64,000 bases of DNA from JAFMJV01 sp963814315 (GCA_963814315.1 CAWFCG010000003.1:1240001-1304000); one strand, 5' to 3'. Numbered from the stretch's first letter, positions 1 to 9,764 are shown. Notes: a model not told the origin generated them from the letters alone. A program made the numbers and translations.

Positions 1-1052
1 TAGAGCACCTCCAGCTGCGACTGCGATTCGGCGAGGTCGTCGAACGGCTGCAGGAACGTTCGTGCCGTGACCACCGCGATCAGCAGCACCACGATCGCGA
101 ACGCGACGAGGGCCAGGACAAGCCCATCCACGGGCGCGTCGGGCGTGATCGGCCAAAAGTGGATGAGCCCGAATTGCGCCCCGTCATCAGACTGCCACAA
201 CGGTGCCGCCGTGGCGGTCCAGCCGGCGCCCTCCAATGCCCGCGCCGTGCCGTCGTGGCCACTGAGGATGCCATCGACCCGGATGCGCAGGTTGCCCAGC
301 GGTTTGCCGCCGGGAACGCCGGTGCCGGTGGTGACGGCATCGGTCCGGGCGCCGGCCACGATGGTATTGGTGGCCATATCGACCAGCAGCGCACTGGCGC
401 CGATGCCGGCCGCGTCGGGGGTGGTGGCGAACAGGTCGGCGAGACTGAGCTCGACAGTCAGCACGCCAGCCGTGCGGCGCGAGGTGCCAGGCAGCTCGGT
501 CGCGAGAAGCATCCGTCGTGTGCGGTCCGAACCCCAACTCGTGCCGCTCACGACGTGCCCGGGGTGGGCCTCGATGGCCTTGGCTACCAGTGCATCCGCA
601 CCACAGGCCGAGGTACCGCCCGACGAGGCGCTTGCGATGAGCAGGTCCACGCGCGAGCCGTCCAGCGTTCGCGTGAGGCAGGCGCTCTCGACCAGGCCGC
701 GCTTGGCGCCCTCGACGGCGGCCACCAGCGACGCCGCTACGCTCCGTTCATCGCTGCCGATGCCATCGACGAGGTGCTGTGCCTCCGGCCCAGCGGCGGC
801 GCCCAGCACTCGCGCCTGCACGTCCGCTTCGGCCGCGGTCAGGGCGGCCGCGGCGGTCGAGGTCTCCCAAGCTGTCCGTTCAGCGACCGGCGATGGCTCC
901 GGTGCCAAGGCGTTGATGATGGCGATGGCTCCGAGCATCGGCAGCACGGCCAGCCCGAGCATAGCCAGCCAGATCCGGATCCTGATGAGGCTTGAGCCAC
1001 GCAGGATTCCGGCCCGAGGGCGGCGGGTGGTAGGGCGTGCAGTCAGTCGCAT
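1..1052 (-). CDS. Membrane sensor protein, N-terminal part of a probable GGDEF/EAL protein (runs off the window)
   Basis: The minus frame is open from an ATG at 1052 to the window edge, so about 350 residues are visible and the C-terminus is missing. It starts with basic residues, has a first membrane helix at about residues 22-43 (segment LAMLGLAVLPMLGAIAIINA), a long extracytoplasmic region, and a second helix near residues 310-330 (LVLALVAFAIVVLLIAVV). It then reads TFLQPFDDLAESQSQLEVL. The same architecture and a closely similar juxtamembrane sequence (FLNPFEELADSRTELQVL) occur in the GGDEF-EAL protein at 44385-46862, so this is its paralogue. The output domain is inferred, since it lies outside the window. 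No clear ribosome binding site precedes the ATG, so the start is uncertain. Confidence 0.75.
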   Translation of the reverse strand, partial: MRLTARPTTRRPRAGILRGSSLIRIRIWLAMLGLAVLPMLGAIAIINALAPEPSPVAERTAWETSTAAAALTAAEADVQARVLGAAAGPEAQHLVDGIGSDERSVAASLVAAVEGAKRGLVESACLTRTLDGSRVDLLIASASSGGTSACGADALVAKAIEAHPGHVVSGTSWGSDRTRRMLLATELPGTSRRTAGVLTVELSLADLFATTPDAAGIGASALLVDMATNTIVAGARTDAVTTGTGVPGGKPLGNLRIRVDGILSGHDGTARALEGAGWTATAAPLWQSDDGAQFGLIHFWPITPDAPVDGLVLALVAFAIVVLLIAVVTARTFLQPFDDLAESQSQLEVL

Positions 1053-1179
1053 AGCGCCAGCGAGGCTGGTCGCCCTATACAACACTGCCGCTGACCGTGG
1101 CGGAATGGCCCGAAATGTACAGTCCGGTACAGGACCGCCGGCGCCTCGATCATAGGAACGCCCGCGACGCGGTAGGGAG

Positions 1180-2628
1180 TCAGGCTGGCTGGGCGATCAC
1201 CAGCAGCTTGAGTACGGTCATGTCCTCGATGGCCCAGCGCAGGCCTTCCCGGCCGATGCCGCTGTCCTTCACGCCGCCATAGGGCATGTGATCGACGCGA
1301 TACGTGGGCACATCGTTGACCACCACGCCACCCACATCGAGTGTCTCGAAGGCACGCCAGGCATGGTCCAGGTCGTTGGTGAAGATGCCCGCCTGGAGGC
1401 CGAAACGGCTGGCGTTGACCTCGGTGAAGGCCTCCTCGATGTCACGGAACGGGAATGCCACCACGAGCGGCGCGAAGGCCTCCTCGGAGCACACCTGGGA
1501 TGAGCGCAGCGCATCGACGATGACGGTCGGTGGGAAGTACAGTCCCTCGCCGCGGCCGCCGGTCAGCACCCGGGCACCATCGGCCACCGCGTCAGCCACC
1601 CAGCGTTCGGTGCGCTCCACCGCCGCGGCATCGACCATGGGGCCGATGTCAGTGGCGGGATCGGCCGGATCACCCAGCGTCAGGGCGGACGCAGCCGCCA
1701 CCAGGCGAGCCATGAACTCGTCCCACACCAATTCGTGCACCAGCAATCGCTGCACGCTGATGCAGACCTGCCCACTGAAGGCAAATGCTCCCACGACCGT
1801 CCGCTTGACCGCCCAGTCGAGATCGGCCGATGCGTCCACGATGGCACCGGCATTGCCGCCCAGCTCCAGCACGACCGGCTTCTTGCCGGCACGTTCCTTC
1901 ATGCGCCAGCCCACGGCGGGCGAGCCGGTGAAGGTCAGCAGCTTGAAGCGTTCGTCGGCCACCATCCGGTCGCCGAGCGCGCGGTCCATCGGCAGGATCG
2001 ACACCGCTCCGTCAGGCAGCCCGGCCTCGTGGATGATCTCCGCCACGGTCAGCATCGTGAGCGGATCGCGAGACGGTGGCTTGAGCACGATCGAGCAACC
2101 CGCGGCGATGGCTGGTGCGACCTTGTGCGCGGCCAGATTGAGCGGGAAGTTGAAAGGGCTGATGCCGGCCACCGGGCCGATGGGAAAGCGGCGCGTGATG
2201 CCGCTGCGTCCCTTGTGTGCGGGTGCGATATCCAGCGGCAATGTCTCGCCGCCCAGTCGCTCCGCCTCTTCCGCAGCCAGTCGGAATACCAGCACGCCAC
2301 GGTCAGCTTCCGCTCTCGCGTCGCGGATGGACTTGCCCGACTCTCGGGTGATGAGCTCCGCCAGCTCATCACGACGCCCCTCGATGCCGGCACTGATGTG
2401 ACGCAGTGCGGCGGCACGTTCGTACGTCGGCAGTCGCCGCATCGCTTCGAAGCCGCGGACGGCCGATCCAGCTGCCTCCTCGTACTGCTGCTCGGTCGCG
2501 AGGTAGGTGCTGCCGGCAAGCTGGCCCGGCCGGGCCGGGTCATCGACTTCGAGTCGCTGGGGTGACTCGACCCAGCGACCAGCAAGGTAGATGGGGTGCC
2601 CGCCCTGGTTCGTCGCGTCACTGGTCAT
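1180..2628 (-). CDS. NAD(P)-dependent aldehyde dehydrogenase
   Basis: A 482-residue member of the aldehyde dehydrogenase superfamily, which oxidises an aldehyde to an acid with NAD(P)+. The family landmarks are present: SPFN with Asn160, Lys183 in VLKPP for cofactor binding, Glu255 in ELGGNAG as general base, and Cys289 in FSGQVCIS as nucleophile. The sequence is closest in feel to the succinate-semialdehyde, lactaldehyde or non-phosphorylating glyceraldehyde-3-phosphate dehydrogenases, but the substrate cannot be read from sequence. The frame is open upstream to 2754. I chose the ATG at 2628 because AGAAGGAG lies just upstream and a longer start would run into the divergent cyclophilin gene. 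Confidence 0.93.
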   Translation of the reverse strand: MTSDATNQGGHPIYLAGRWVESPQRLEVDDPARPGQLAGSTYLATEQQYEEAAGSAVRGFEAMRRLPTYERAAALRHISAGIEGRRDELAELITRESGKSIRDARAEADRGVLVFRLAAEEAERLGGETLPLDIAPAHKGRSGITRRFPIGPVAGISPFNFPLNLAAHKVAPAIAAGCSIVLKPPSRDPLTMLTVAEIIHEAGLPDGAVSILPMDRALGDRMVADERFKLLTFTGSPAVGWRMKERAGKKPVVLELGGNAGAIVDASADLDWAVKRTVVGAFAFSGQVCISVQRLLVHELVWDEFMARLVAAASALTLGDPADPATDIGPMVDAAAVERTERWVADAVADGARVLTGGRGEGLYFPPTVIVDALRSSQVCSEEAFAPLVVAFPFRDIEEAFTEVNASRFGLQAGIFTNDLDHAWRAFETLDVGGVVVNDVPTYRVDHMPYGGVKDSGIGREGLRWAIEDMTVLKLLVIAQPA

Positions 2629-2732
2629 GGGGACTCCTTCTGTATCCGGCTCCATATGCGGCTCCATCGAAGCGGCTATGGGGCCGGGTCGGGTAGGCTG
2701 GTAGGGCAGCCCCACGATAGGAGAGTAGCCAC

Positions 2733-3236
2733 ATGCCCAAGTACGCCAGCCCACCGCAGATGGTCATCGACCCGACCAAGTCGTACACCGCGACCATCGA
2801 GACCTCCGCCGGTACCATGACCGCCGAGCTCTTCGCCTCCGAAGCGCCGCGCACGGTCAACAACTTCGTCTTCCTCGCCCGTGAAGGATTCTACGACGAT
2901 GTCATCTTCCACCGCGTCATCAGCGGCTTCATGATCCAGGGAGGCGACCCCACCGGCAGCGGCAGCGGTGGACCCGGCTACCAGTTCAAGAACGAGGACG
3001 TGGACCGCAAATACCTGCGCGGCACCCTGGCCATGGCCAACGCCGGGCGCAACACCAACGGCAGCCAGTTCTTCGTCATGCATGCCGACTATCCCCTGCC
3101 GCCCGACTACACCATCTTCGGCAAGCTCAGTGCCGGCGAGGAGGTCATCGACGCCATCGCCAACGCGCCCAAGGGCGGACAGGACCGACCGGTGAACCCG
3201 GTCGCCATCACTTCGGTGACCATCACCGAAGCCTGA
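2733..3236 (+). CDS. Cyclophilin-type peptidyl-prolyl cis-trans isomerase
   Basis: A 167-residue single-domain cyclophilin, which catalyses proline cis-trans isomerisation and aids protein folding. Typical blocks are FHRVISGFMIQGGDPTGSGS, the AMANAGRNTNGSQFFV stretch with the QFF signature, and YTIFGKLSAGEEVID. The catalytic Arg is in FHRV. No signal peptide is present, so a cytoplasmic location is expected. AGGAG lies 11 bases before the ATG. The gene is divergent from the aldehyde dehydrogenase, with about 100 bases between the start codons. It is probably monocistronic. Confidence 0.95.
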   Translation: MPKYASPPQMVIDPTKSYTATIETSAGTMTAELFASEAPRTVNNFVFLAREGFYDDVIFHRVISGFMIQGGDPTGSGSGGPGYQFKNEDVDRKYLRGTLAMANAGRNTNGSQFFVMHADYPLPPDYTIFGKLSAGEEVIDAIANAPKGGQDRPVNPVAITSVTITEA

Positions 3237-3274
3237 GCCTGGCGTCGCACGGCGCGCGCCGCCTTCGGGCGCCG

Positions 3275-3481
3275 CTACGGTGATGCCGAGGGCAGCAGGA
3301 TCTTGAGGGCGTCGTCGAGCGACGGTGCCGGCGGTGCCTCCGAGCCGAAGAAGAACAGCCACGTCGCCACCAGTCCGGCGATGGCGAGCAGGAGGACTAG
3401 CACGACCGCCACGATGAACAGGCGGCGCCGGCGTCGTCCAGTGACGGACGGTTGCTGCGTGGGCGTGGCGTTCATGCGCAT
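3275..3481 (-). CDS. Small single-pass membrane protein of unknown function
   Basis: A 68-residue protein with a short N-terminal cytoplasmic region ending in five consecutive basic residues (GRRRRRLF), one strong membrane helix at about residues 22-46, and a short acidic/proline-containing tail. The positive-inside rule suggests N-in, C-out topology. Two in-frame ATGs (3481 and 3475) share the same upstream GGAG. The second has the better spacing (9 bases), giving 66 residues. It lies convergent to the cyclophilin gene. No family is recognised. The coding call rests on membrane-helix logic and the ribosome binding site. Confidence 0.55.
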   Translation of the reverse strand: MRMNATPTQQPSVTGRRRRRLFIVAVVLVLLLAIAGLVATWLFFFGSEAPPAPSLDDALKILLPSASP

Positions 3482-3757
3482 GTTCTCCGTTCACCCGATC
3501 TCCGGGCATCACCCATCTCACTTACGGGACGCTCCCCCGAACCGCCATCTTGGCGCGAGACGGCAACGGCTGCGTGACGAAGCGGTCGCCGGCATGGTGT
3601 CATCTCGGCTGGATGCTGTCAGCCGTCGGGCTCGTACAGACGATATGAGCGCGCCATCCGGTCGCGCGAATGGGCGGCGCCATCATCGACCATGCGGCAT
3701 CCCGGCAACCGCTCCGATCTCCTGGGAGGCCCATTCTGGTCGATGGAGGTGTCAGCC

Positions 3758-4357
3758 GTGAAGCCATTCATGCTCGTCGCCGCGGGCGCGGCGTTCACAG
3801 CGATCACCTCGTTCTTCGCTCCTGAACGAGCCTGGATCGAGGCGGTATCTGAAGCGTTCGTGCCCTATGTCGCCGTACCCTTGGCCGTCGGACTTGCCAC
3901 GCAGCGTTCCCGAGTCGCTCCGGTCGCACTGCTGGGTGCTGCAGCCACTGTCGCTATGGTGCTGGCGTTCTACTTCGCGCGACCGCTCCTCGATCCGTCC
4001 TACTCCTATGGGGTCCTGTGGGAGCCCCTGCTCTACTGGTGCGTCATCGGTGCGATCAGTGGTGCTCTGTTGGCAGTATTCGCGTGGTGGCTGCGACCCG
4101 GGATGCGGACCCACGAAGCCGCGCTGGCGCTCGGCACCTGGCTCATCCTCGCGCTCCTTCCGGTCATCTACCTCGTCTACACGGGCTGGGGTCGCGTCGC
4201 TGTCGACACCAGCTCTGGAACCGTGACGATCGGCTACAGCACCGTTGACGTCATCGTGGCCACCGTCGTCCTGGCCGCCTTCAGCGGCGGCGTGATCCTG
4301 GCCGCGATGAGAGAGCCACCACGGCGGACCGATCCCACACCAACGTCGCTGCGATGA
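3758..4357 (+). CDS. Six-helix integral membrane protein, unknown function
   Basis: A 199-residue protein that is almost entirely membrane helices. About six hydrophobic segments can be seen, the clearest being VAPVALLGAAATVAMVLAFY, LLYWCVIGAISGALLAVFAW, LGTWLILALLPVIYLVY and VDVIVATVVLAAFSGGVIL. The C-terminus is short and basic. The frame is open from 3692, but the GTG at 3758 follows GGAGG with an 8-base gap and removes a non-membrane lead-in. An ATG at 3743 is the alternative. It converges on pheA with a 40-base gap. I do not recognise the family. Nothing in the neighbourhood assigns a role. Confidence 0.65.
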   Translation: MKPFMLVAAGAAFTAITSFFAPERAWIEAVSEAFVPYVAVPLAVGLATQRSRVAPVALLGAAATVAMVLAFYFARPLLDPSYSYGVLWEPLLYWCVIGAISGALLAVFAWWLRPGMRTHEAALALGTWLILALLPVIYLVYTGWGRVAVDTSSGTVTIGYSTVDVIVATVVLAAFSGGVILAAMREPPRRTDPTPTSLR

Positions 4358-4397
4358 AGGTTGCTGACGGAAGGAGGCACTGTCGCGAGCGAGTTGC

Positions 4398-5336
4398 TCA
4401 GCCAGTGGGGTGTGACGGGCCTTCGGAACCGTCTGCACGACGGGGCCCTGACACCGGGTCCGCCTGGATGTCCGGTTCCACGCAGCGGGGATAGCAGCCC
4501 ATCACCCGCACCCACACGCAGACCGAGCGAAGGTCGGCCAGGAACGCCTGCCCCGGCCCACCCCCATCACAGACATCCGAATCGATGTCTACCCAGAACA
4601 CGTACTCCCAACTGCCCTCACGACTGGGACGTGACTCCAGCTTGGTCATGTTGATCTCGTGCTCGGCGATGACACCCAAGGCACGTACCAGGGTGCCCGG
4701 TTCGTTGAGCACGCTGAACGCGAGAGCGCTGCGCCGCGCACCCGCGAGTTCGGCCGTGGCGGGCTCCGGCAACTCGTTGTCACCGGGCAGCGCCAGCACC
4801 AGGAAGCGGGTCCGATTACGCCGCTGGGCCTGGATATCGGTGGCCAGGATCGCCAATCCATGGATGGCGGCGGCGCGCGGCGACAGCACCGCCGCGGAGC
4901 CACGCTCTGCCTGTTCCTTGATGGTGCGGCCGGCACCCGACGTGTTGGTGGCCGCCAGCAGCGTCCAGTCGCGGGAACGCAAGAACGGCTCCGCCTGGGT
5001 CAGCGCCTGGATGTGCGAGTAGACCCGCTCGATGCTCTCCAGACGCTCACCGGGAAGCGCCGCCAGGCACAGCCGCACCGGTACGATGACCTCGCCCACC
5101 ACGACGGCCGCGGTGTCGAGTAGCAGGTCGTAGACCTCGCGCACGCCACCACCGACGACGTTCTCGATGGGCAACACGCCCGCGGCCACCGATCCGGCCT
5201 CCACCGCGGACACGACATCGCCGAACATCGGCAGCGGCACGGTGGTGGCGCCCGGATACGCCGCCAGCACCGCATCCTCGGCGAAGGAGCCGGGTGCGCC
5301 GGCGAAGGCGACGCGCAACGCAGCAGAGGTCATCAT
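4398..5336 (-). CDS. pheA: Prephenate dehydratase
   Basis: A monofunctional prephenate dehydratase of 312 residues, which makes phenylpyruvate for phenylalanine synthesis. The N-terminal two-lobed PDT domain begins with LRVAFAGAPGSFAEDAV and contains VLPIENVVGG, SHIQALTQAEPFL and the active-site region NRTRFLVL. A C-terminal ACT domain follows (FSVLNEPGTLVRALGVIAEH ... NMTKLESRPSR ... WEYVFWVDID), the usual site of Phe feedback control. The final 45 residues after the ACT domain are a non-conserved tail. A second ATG at 5333 is equally plausible as start. It lies 60 bases behind cimA on the same strand and is probably the last gene of the ilv-leu operon. Confidence 0.93.
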   Translation of the reverse strand: MMTSAALRVAFAGAPGSFAEDAVLAAYPGATTVPLPMFGDVVSAVEAGSVAAGVLPIENVVGGGVREVYDLLLDTAAVVVGEVIVPVRLCLAALPGERLESIERVYSHIQALTQAEPFLRSRDWTLLAATNTSGAGRTIKEQAERGSAAVLSPRAAAIHGLAILATDIQAQRRNRTRFLVLALPGDNELPEPATAELAGARRSALAFSVLNEPGTLVRALGVIAEHEINMTKLESRPSREGSWEYVFWVDIDSDVCDGGGPGQAFLADLRSVCVWVRVMGCYPRCVEPDIQADPVSGPRRADGSEGPSHPTG

Positions 5337-5395
5337 GGACCGCGAAGCCTAGCGTTCGCCGCCGTCACCGACCGAGCCCGTCGGCAGCGGCTTGA

Positions 5396-7018
5396 TCAAC
5401 CGGCCGCGACCTGGCGCTTCCAGATGGCGTATTCGAACGAGTCGGCCAAGGCCGCCGCAGAGGCGGAGATGATGTTGGTGGCCGAGCCCATGGTGGACCA
5501 TTCCAGCTCGCCATCCTGAGTGTCGATGATGACACGCGTGCGCGCGGCGGTGGCAGCGTCGCCATCGAGGATGCGCACCTTGTAGTCCACCAGATGCATC
5601 GACTCCAGCTGCGGGTAGAAGGCACCCAGTGCCTTGCGCAGAGCGGAGTCGAGCGCGTTGACGGGGCCGTTGCCATCGGCTGCGGTATGCAGCACCTCAC
5701 CGTCGACACGGACCTTGACGGTGGCCTCCGAGAGGAAGTCCTGTCCCTGGCGTTGCTCCGAGAGCGTGGTGTAGTCGAGGATCTCGAAGGGTGCCTGATA
5801 GTCGGCCGTCCGCCGGCGGATGAGGAGCTCGAATGAGGCTTCCGCGCCCTCGAAGGCCAGGCCCTGGTTCTCCAGCTCCTTGATGATGACCGATAGCTCG
5901 CGCGCGTCTACGACGCCTTCGAGGCTGTGGCCGAGCTGCTCGGCACGGATGCGGGTGTTGGCCCGGCCACCGAGCTCGGACACCACCAGGCGGCTCTCGT
6001 TGCCGATGAGCGTCGGCTCCACGTGCTGGTAGCTGCGCTCGACCTTGGCCACTGCGGCTCCGTGCACGCCGCCCTTGTGGGCGAACGCCGAGCGGCCCAC
6101 GAAGGGCTGGTAGTCGAGCGGAGTGACGTTGGCGATCTCCGCAACCGACCGCGACAGCGCCGTCAGGTGGCCGATCTCACCGCCACCGACGGGTGACAGG
6201 GCAAGGTCCGTCTTGAGCGCCAGGTTGGCCATGACGCTGACCATGTTGGCGTTGCCACAGCGCTCGCCGTAGCCGTTGATGGTGGCTTGCACGTGGCGGG
6301 CGCCCTCGGCCACCGCAGCCATGGTGTTGGCCACCGCCAGCTCGGCATCGTTATGGGTGTGGATCCCCCAGGTCACATCGGGCGCGTCGGGATCGGCTTC
6401 AAGCGTGTTGCGGGCATCGCGGAAGATGGCCACCAACTGGTTCGTCAGCGTGCCACCGTTGGTATCGCACAACACGATGTCGCGGGCACCGGCCTCGCGG
6501 GCAGCACGGAGCGTGTTGAGGGCGTACTCCCGGTCGAGCAGATAGCCATCGAAGAAGTGCTCGGCGTCGTAGACCAGCGTCCGACCCTGCTCGCAGATCC
6601 ACTGCACGGACTCCGCGATCATGTCCAGGTTCTGTTCGAGCGAGACGCCCAGGACCTCGATAGCGTGGAACGCCGAGGACTTCCCGAAGATGGTGACGAC
6701 CGGCGTCTCGGCACGCACCAGCTCGTTGAGGAAGGGATCATCCGCAGCCGTGTTGGCCTTGTGCCGTGTCGAGCCGAAGGCCGCCAGCTTGGCGTTGGTC
6801 CAGGTCATCTTCTTGGCGGCGGCGAAGAATTCGATGTCCTTGGGGTTCGACCCGGGCCAGCCGCCTTCGATGAAGGGCATGCCGTATTCGTCGAGCATGC
6901 GCGCGACTCGGATCTTGTCTGCCAGCGACAGCGTGATGTTCTCGCCCTGGGTGCCGTCACGAAGGGTCGTGTCGTAGAGGACGACCGGCTTATCGACGGT
7001 CGCGGCTGGTGTGGTCAC
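5396..7018 (-). CDS. cimA: (R)-citramalate synthase
   Basis: A 540-residue HMGL-like acyltransferase that should condense pyruvate and acetyl-CoA to citramalate, the first step of threonine-independent isoleucine synthesis. The catalytic domain opens with VVLYDTTLRDGTQGENITLS, and has IEGGWPGSNPKD, the metal-binding HTHND motif and GERCGNANM. The ENITLS and GGWPGSNPKD signatures fit CimA rather than LeuA, and a true LeuA lies two genes upstream. The C-terminal regulatory LeuA dimer domain (about residues 400-535) is present, so Ile feedback is likely. The next gene upstream, leuB, ends 35 bases before it. Downstream is pheA. Confidence 0.92.
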   Translation of the reverse strand: MTTPAATVDKPVVLYDTTLRDGTQGENITLSLADKIRVARMLDEYGMPFIEGGWPGSNPKDIEFFAAAKKMTWTNAKLAAFGSTRHKANTAADDPFLNELVRAETPVVTIFGKSSAFHAIEVLGVSLEQNLDMIAESVQWICEQGRTLVYDAEHFFDGYLLDREYALNTLRAAREAGARDIVLCDTNGGTLTNQLVAIFRDARNTLEADPDAPDVTWGIHTHNDAELAVANTMAAVAEGARHVQATINGYGERCGNANMVSVMANLALKTDLALSPVGGGEIGHLTALSRSVAEIANVTPLDYQPFVGRSAFAHKGGVHGAAVAKVERSYQHVEPTLIGNESRLVVSELGGRANTRIRAEQLGHSLEGVVDARELSVIIKELENQGLAFEGAEASFELLIRRRTADYQAPFEILDYTTLSEQRQGQDFLSEATVKVRVDGEVLHTAADGNGPVNALDSALRKALGAFYPQLESMHLVDYKVRILDGDAATAARTRVIIDTQDGELEWSTMGSATNIISASAAALADSFEYAIWKRQVAAG

Positions 7019-7053
7019 GCTGCTCTCCTTGTGGCTGGACTGCGCTGTGCTGC

Positions 7054-8181
7054 TTAGACGGACCTGAGCTGTGCTGCCACGGCCTCACCGAAGGCGGCCG
7101 TGCCGACGCTGACCCAACCGCGGGACTCGCCGTGGGGGCCCATCAGGTCGCGGGTGCGGGTGCCGCCGTCAAGCGTGGCTCGGACGGCCGACTCGATAGC
7201 CTCAGCGGCAGCCGGCTGGCCGAGCGACCAGCGCAGCATCAGGGCTGCCGACAGGATGGTGGCGGTGGGGTTGGCGATGTCCAGGCCAGTCTTGGCGGGG
7301 GACGAGCCATGGATCGGTTCGTACATGCCGGTGGTGCCGTGCACGGTCTTCCGCTCGCCCAGCGAGGCCGAGGGCAGCATGCCCAGCGAACCCGCCAGCA
7401 CCGAAGCCTCGTCCGAGAGGATGTCTCCGAACATATTGCCGGTGACGATGACATCGAAGGAGGCCGGCTTGGTGATCAGCGACATGGCAGTGGAATCGAC
7501 GAGGCGATGCTCCAGCTCGATATCGGGATAGTCGGGCGCCATCTCCTCGACCACGGCACGCCAGAGGCGGCTGTTGGCCAGCACGTTGGCCTTGTCCACG
7601 CTGGTCAGCTTCCTGCGGCGGCCGCGTGCCAGCTCAAACGCCAGCGCCACGATGCGCCGGATCTCGGGCTCGGTGTAGGACATGGTGTCGTAGGCCTCGC
7701 GCCCGTTGGGGCCGTCGAACGCCTCTTCACGCTTGCCGAAGTAGATGCCGCCGGTGAGCTCGCGGACGATCATCATGTCCACGCCTTCGATCAGGTCGGC
7801 TCGCAGCGGCGAGGCCTCCTTGAGCGACGGCTCTACCGCCACCGGGCGCAGGTTGGCATAGAGACCCATGACCTTGCGCATCTTCAGCAGGCCCTGCTCG
7901 GGCCGCACCGCCGCCGCCGGATCGTCCCACTTGGGACCACCGACCGCACCCAGCAGCACCGCGTCCGAGGCCAGCAGGATGTCAAGGTCCTCATCGCGGA
8001 TGGCCGTGCCGTAGGCATCGATGGCGATGCCACCGGCCAGGACCTCGGTCCACTCGATGGTGAAGCCGAAGCGCTCCTGCGCGGCGCCGAGGACCGTCAA
8101 CGAGGCCTCGACGATCTCCGGTCCGATGCCATCACCAGGGATCTTGGCGACCCTGTAGGCGGGTTGGCCTTGGGGATTCAA
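7054..8181 (-). CDS. leuB: 3-isopropylmalate dehydrogenase
   Basis: A 375-residue isopropylmalate/isocitrate dehydrogenase family protein, third step of leucine synthesis. Landmarks are YRVAKIPGDGIGPEIVEASL, LLGAVGGPKWDDP, NLRPVAV, VRELTGGIYFGKRE, the VDKANVLANSRLWRAV Lys site and MFGDILSDEASVLAGSLGML with the metal-binding aspartates. The NAD-binding end has EPIHGSSPAKTGLDIANPTA. The coding sequence begins with TTG, whose last two bases are part of the leuA stop codon (TTGA, 4-base overlap). This implies translational coupling. Length is normal for the family. Confidence 0.96.
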   Translation of the reverse strand: MNPQGQPAYRVAKIPGDGIGPEIVEASLTVLGAAQERFGFTIEWTEVLAGGIAIDAYGTAIRDEDLDILLASDAVLLGAVGGPKWDDPAAAVRPEQGLLKMRKVMGLYANLRPVAVEPSLKEASPLRADLIEGVDMMIVRELTGGIYFGKREEAFDGPNGREAYDTMSYTEPEIRRIVALAFELARGRRRKLTSVDKANVLANSRLWRAVVEEMAPDYPDIELEHRLVDSTAMSLITKPASFDVIVTGNMFGDILSDEASVLAGSLGMLPSASLGERKTVHGTTGMYEPIHGSSPAKTGLDIANPTATILSAALMLRWSLGQPAAAEAIESAVRATLDGGTRTRDLMGPHGESRGWVSVGTAAFGEAVAAQLRSV

Positions 8182-9764
8182 GCGAGTGTCTCCTTCCGCT
8201 CGAGCAGCTTCTCCAGCGCGGCGAGGTAGGCCTCCAGTGAGGCTTCGATGATGTTGGTCGAAAGGCCGTGGCCGTTGACCGTCTCAGCGGTGTCTTCAGG
8301 GTCGATGGAACGACGCGCTCGAACCATCACCTGGCCCTGTGCGTCTTCACCGCCGGACACGGCGCGGATCTCATACTCGGCCAGTCGCGGATACCAGCCG
8401 ATGATGGGCTCGACAGCCTTGTCGACGGCCACGAAGAGCGCGTTCACCGGACCGTTACCCTCGGCCATGGCCTCGACGGCCTGGCCGTTGAGGAGAAGGG
8501 AGACGGCGCCCTTGGCGGCGCCACCCTTGCCACTGCTGCTGGACCAGTCGACCAGCTGCACCGGTGATTCGGGTGCCGCGGTCTCTGACGATCCGGCGCC
8601 GGAGAGCTGAGACTCGACGAGAGCGGTCAAGTCAGCGTCGGTGACCTCCTTCTTGGTGTCGGCCAAGGCGATGGCGGCCTGATAGACCGCGTCGAGCGCC
8701 TCACCCTGGAGGTCGTAGCCCAGCTCGGCGAGCTTGCCTTGCAGGCCACGACGGCCGGAGAGCTTGCCCACAGACAGGCGAGATCCCGCGAGGCCGACCG
8801 ACTGCGGGGTCATGATCTCGTAGGTCAGCGCGTTCTTGAGCACACCATCCTGGTGGATGCCCGATTCGTGGGCGAACGCGTTGCGGCCCACGATGGCCTT
8901 GTTGGGCTGCACCGCGAAGCCGGTCAGGTAGCTGACGAGGCGGCTGGCATTGCTGATCTGCTCGGTGTTGACGCGGTGGCCGGCGACCCGGAACTCGGTC
9001 GGCCGCGTGCGCAGCGCCATCACCACCTCTTCGAGCGAGGCATTGCCGGCGCGCTCACCGAGGCCGTTGATGGTGACCTCGACCTGGCGCGCGCCGGCCT
9101 GCACGGCGGCCAGCGTGTTGGCAGTGGCGAGACCCAGGTCGTTGTGACAGTGAACGCTGACGACGGCACCTGCGCCGACGCGCTCCACGACCTCGCGGGT
9201 CAGCTTACCGAACTCGGCGGGAATGGCATAGCCGACCGTATCGGGGATGTTGACGGTGGTGGCGCCGGCATCGACCACGGCTTCGAAGACCTTGAGCAGG
9301 TACTCGTGCTCGGTGCGGCTGGCATCCTCGGCGCTGAACTCGATCTCGGCGTCGGGTCCCAGCCGTTTGCGCGCGTAGCTGACCCACTTGACGGCGGCCG
9401 CCAAGGCCTCCTCGCGCGACATCTTGAGCTTGTGCTTCAAGTGGATGTCGCTGGTGGCGATGAAGAGGTGCAGGTGCGGCTTCTCCGCCGGCAGCAGCGC
9501 CTCCACGCCTCGCTGCGGATCGCCGTCCTTGCAACGTGCCAAGCAGGCCACGGCGATGCCCCTGGTCTCCTGGGCGATGCGCTGGACGGCCTCGAAGTCA
9601 CCGGGTGAGGCGGCCGGAAAGCCGGCCTCGATGACATCGACGTTCAGCCGGGCCAGCTGTCGCGCGACCTCAAGCTTCTCGGCCACGGTGAGACCGGCGC
9701 CGGGCGCCTGCTCGCCATCACGCAAGGTGGTATCAAAGATACGTACCGGTACATCGGCGGTCAT
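8178..9764 (-). CDS. leuA: 2-isopropylmalate synthase
   Basis: A 528-residue LeuA, which condenses 2-ketoisovalerate and acetyl-CoA in the committed step to leucine. It starts VRIFDTTLRDGEQAPGAGLT and carries IEAGFPAASPGDFEAV, the metal-binding VHCHNDLGLATAN and GLGERAGNASLEEVVM. The C-terminal allosteric dimer domain (about residues 385-525) is complete. The open frame continues upstream into ilvC. I chose the ATG at 9764 because it overlaps the ilvC stop by one base and is preceded by a purine-rich GGGGGAAG. Downstream it overlaps leuB by four bases. Confidence 0.96.
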   Translation of the reverse strand: MTADVPVRIFDTTLRDGEQAPGAGLTVAEKLEVARQLARLNVDVIEAGFPAASPGDFEAVQRIAQETRGIAVACLARCKDGDPQRGVEALLPAEKPHLHLFIATSDIHLKHKLKMSREEALAAAVKWVSYARKRLGPDAEIEFSAEDASRTEHEYLLKVFEAVVDAGATTVNIPDTVGYAIPAEFGKLTREVVERVGAGAVVSVHCHNDLGLATANTLAAVQAGARQVEVTINGLGERAGNASLEEVVMALRTRPTEFRVAGHRVNTEQISNASRLVSYLTGFAVQPNKAIVGRNAFAHESGIHQDGVLKNALTYEIMTPQSVGLAGSRLSVGKLSGRRGLQGKLAELGYDLQGEALDAVYQAAIALADTKKEVTDADLTALVESQLSGAGSSETAAPESPVQLVDWSSSSGKGGAAKGAVSLLLNGQAVEAMAEGNGPVNALFVAVDKAVEPIIGWYPRLAEYEIRAVSGGEDAQGQVMVRARRSIDPEDTAETVNGHGLSTNIIEASLEAYLAALEKLLERKETLA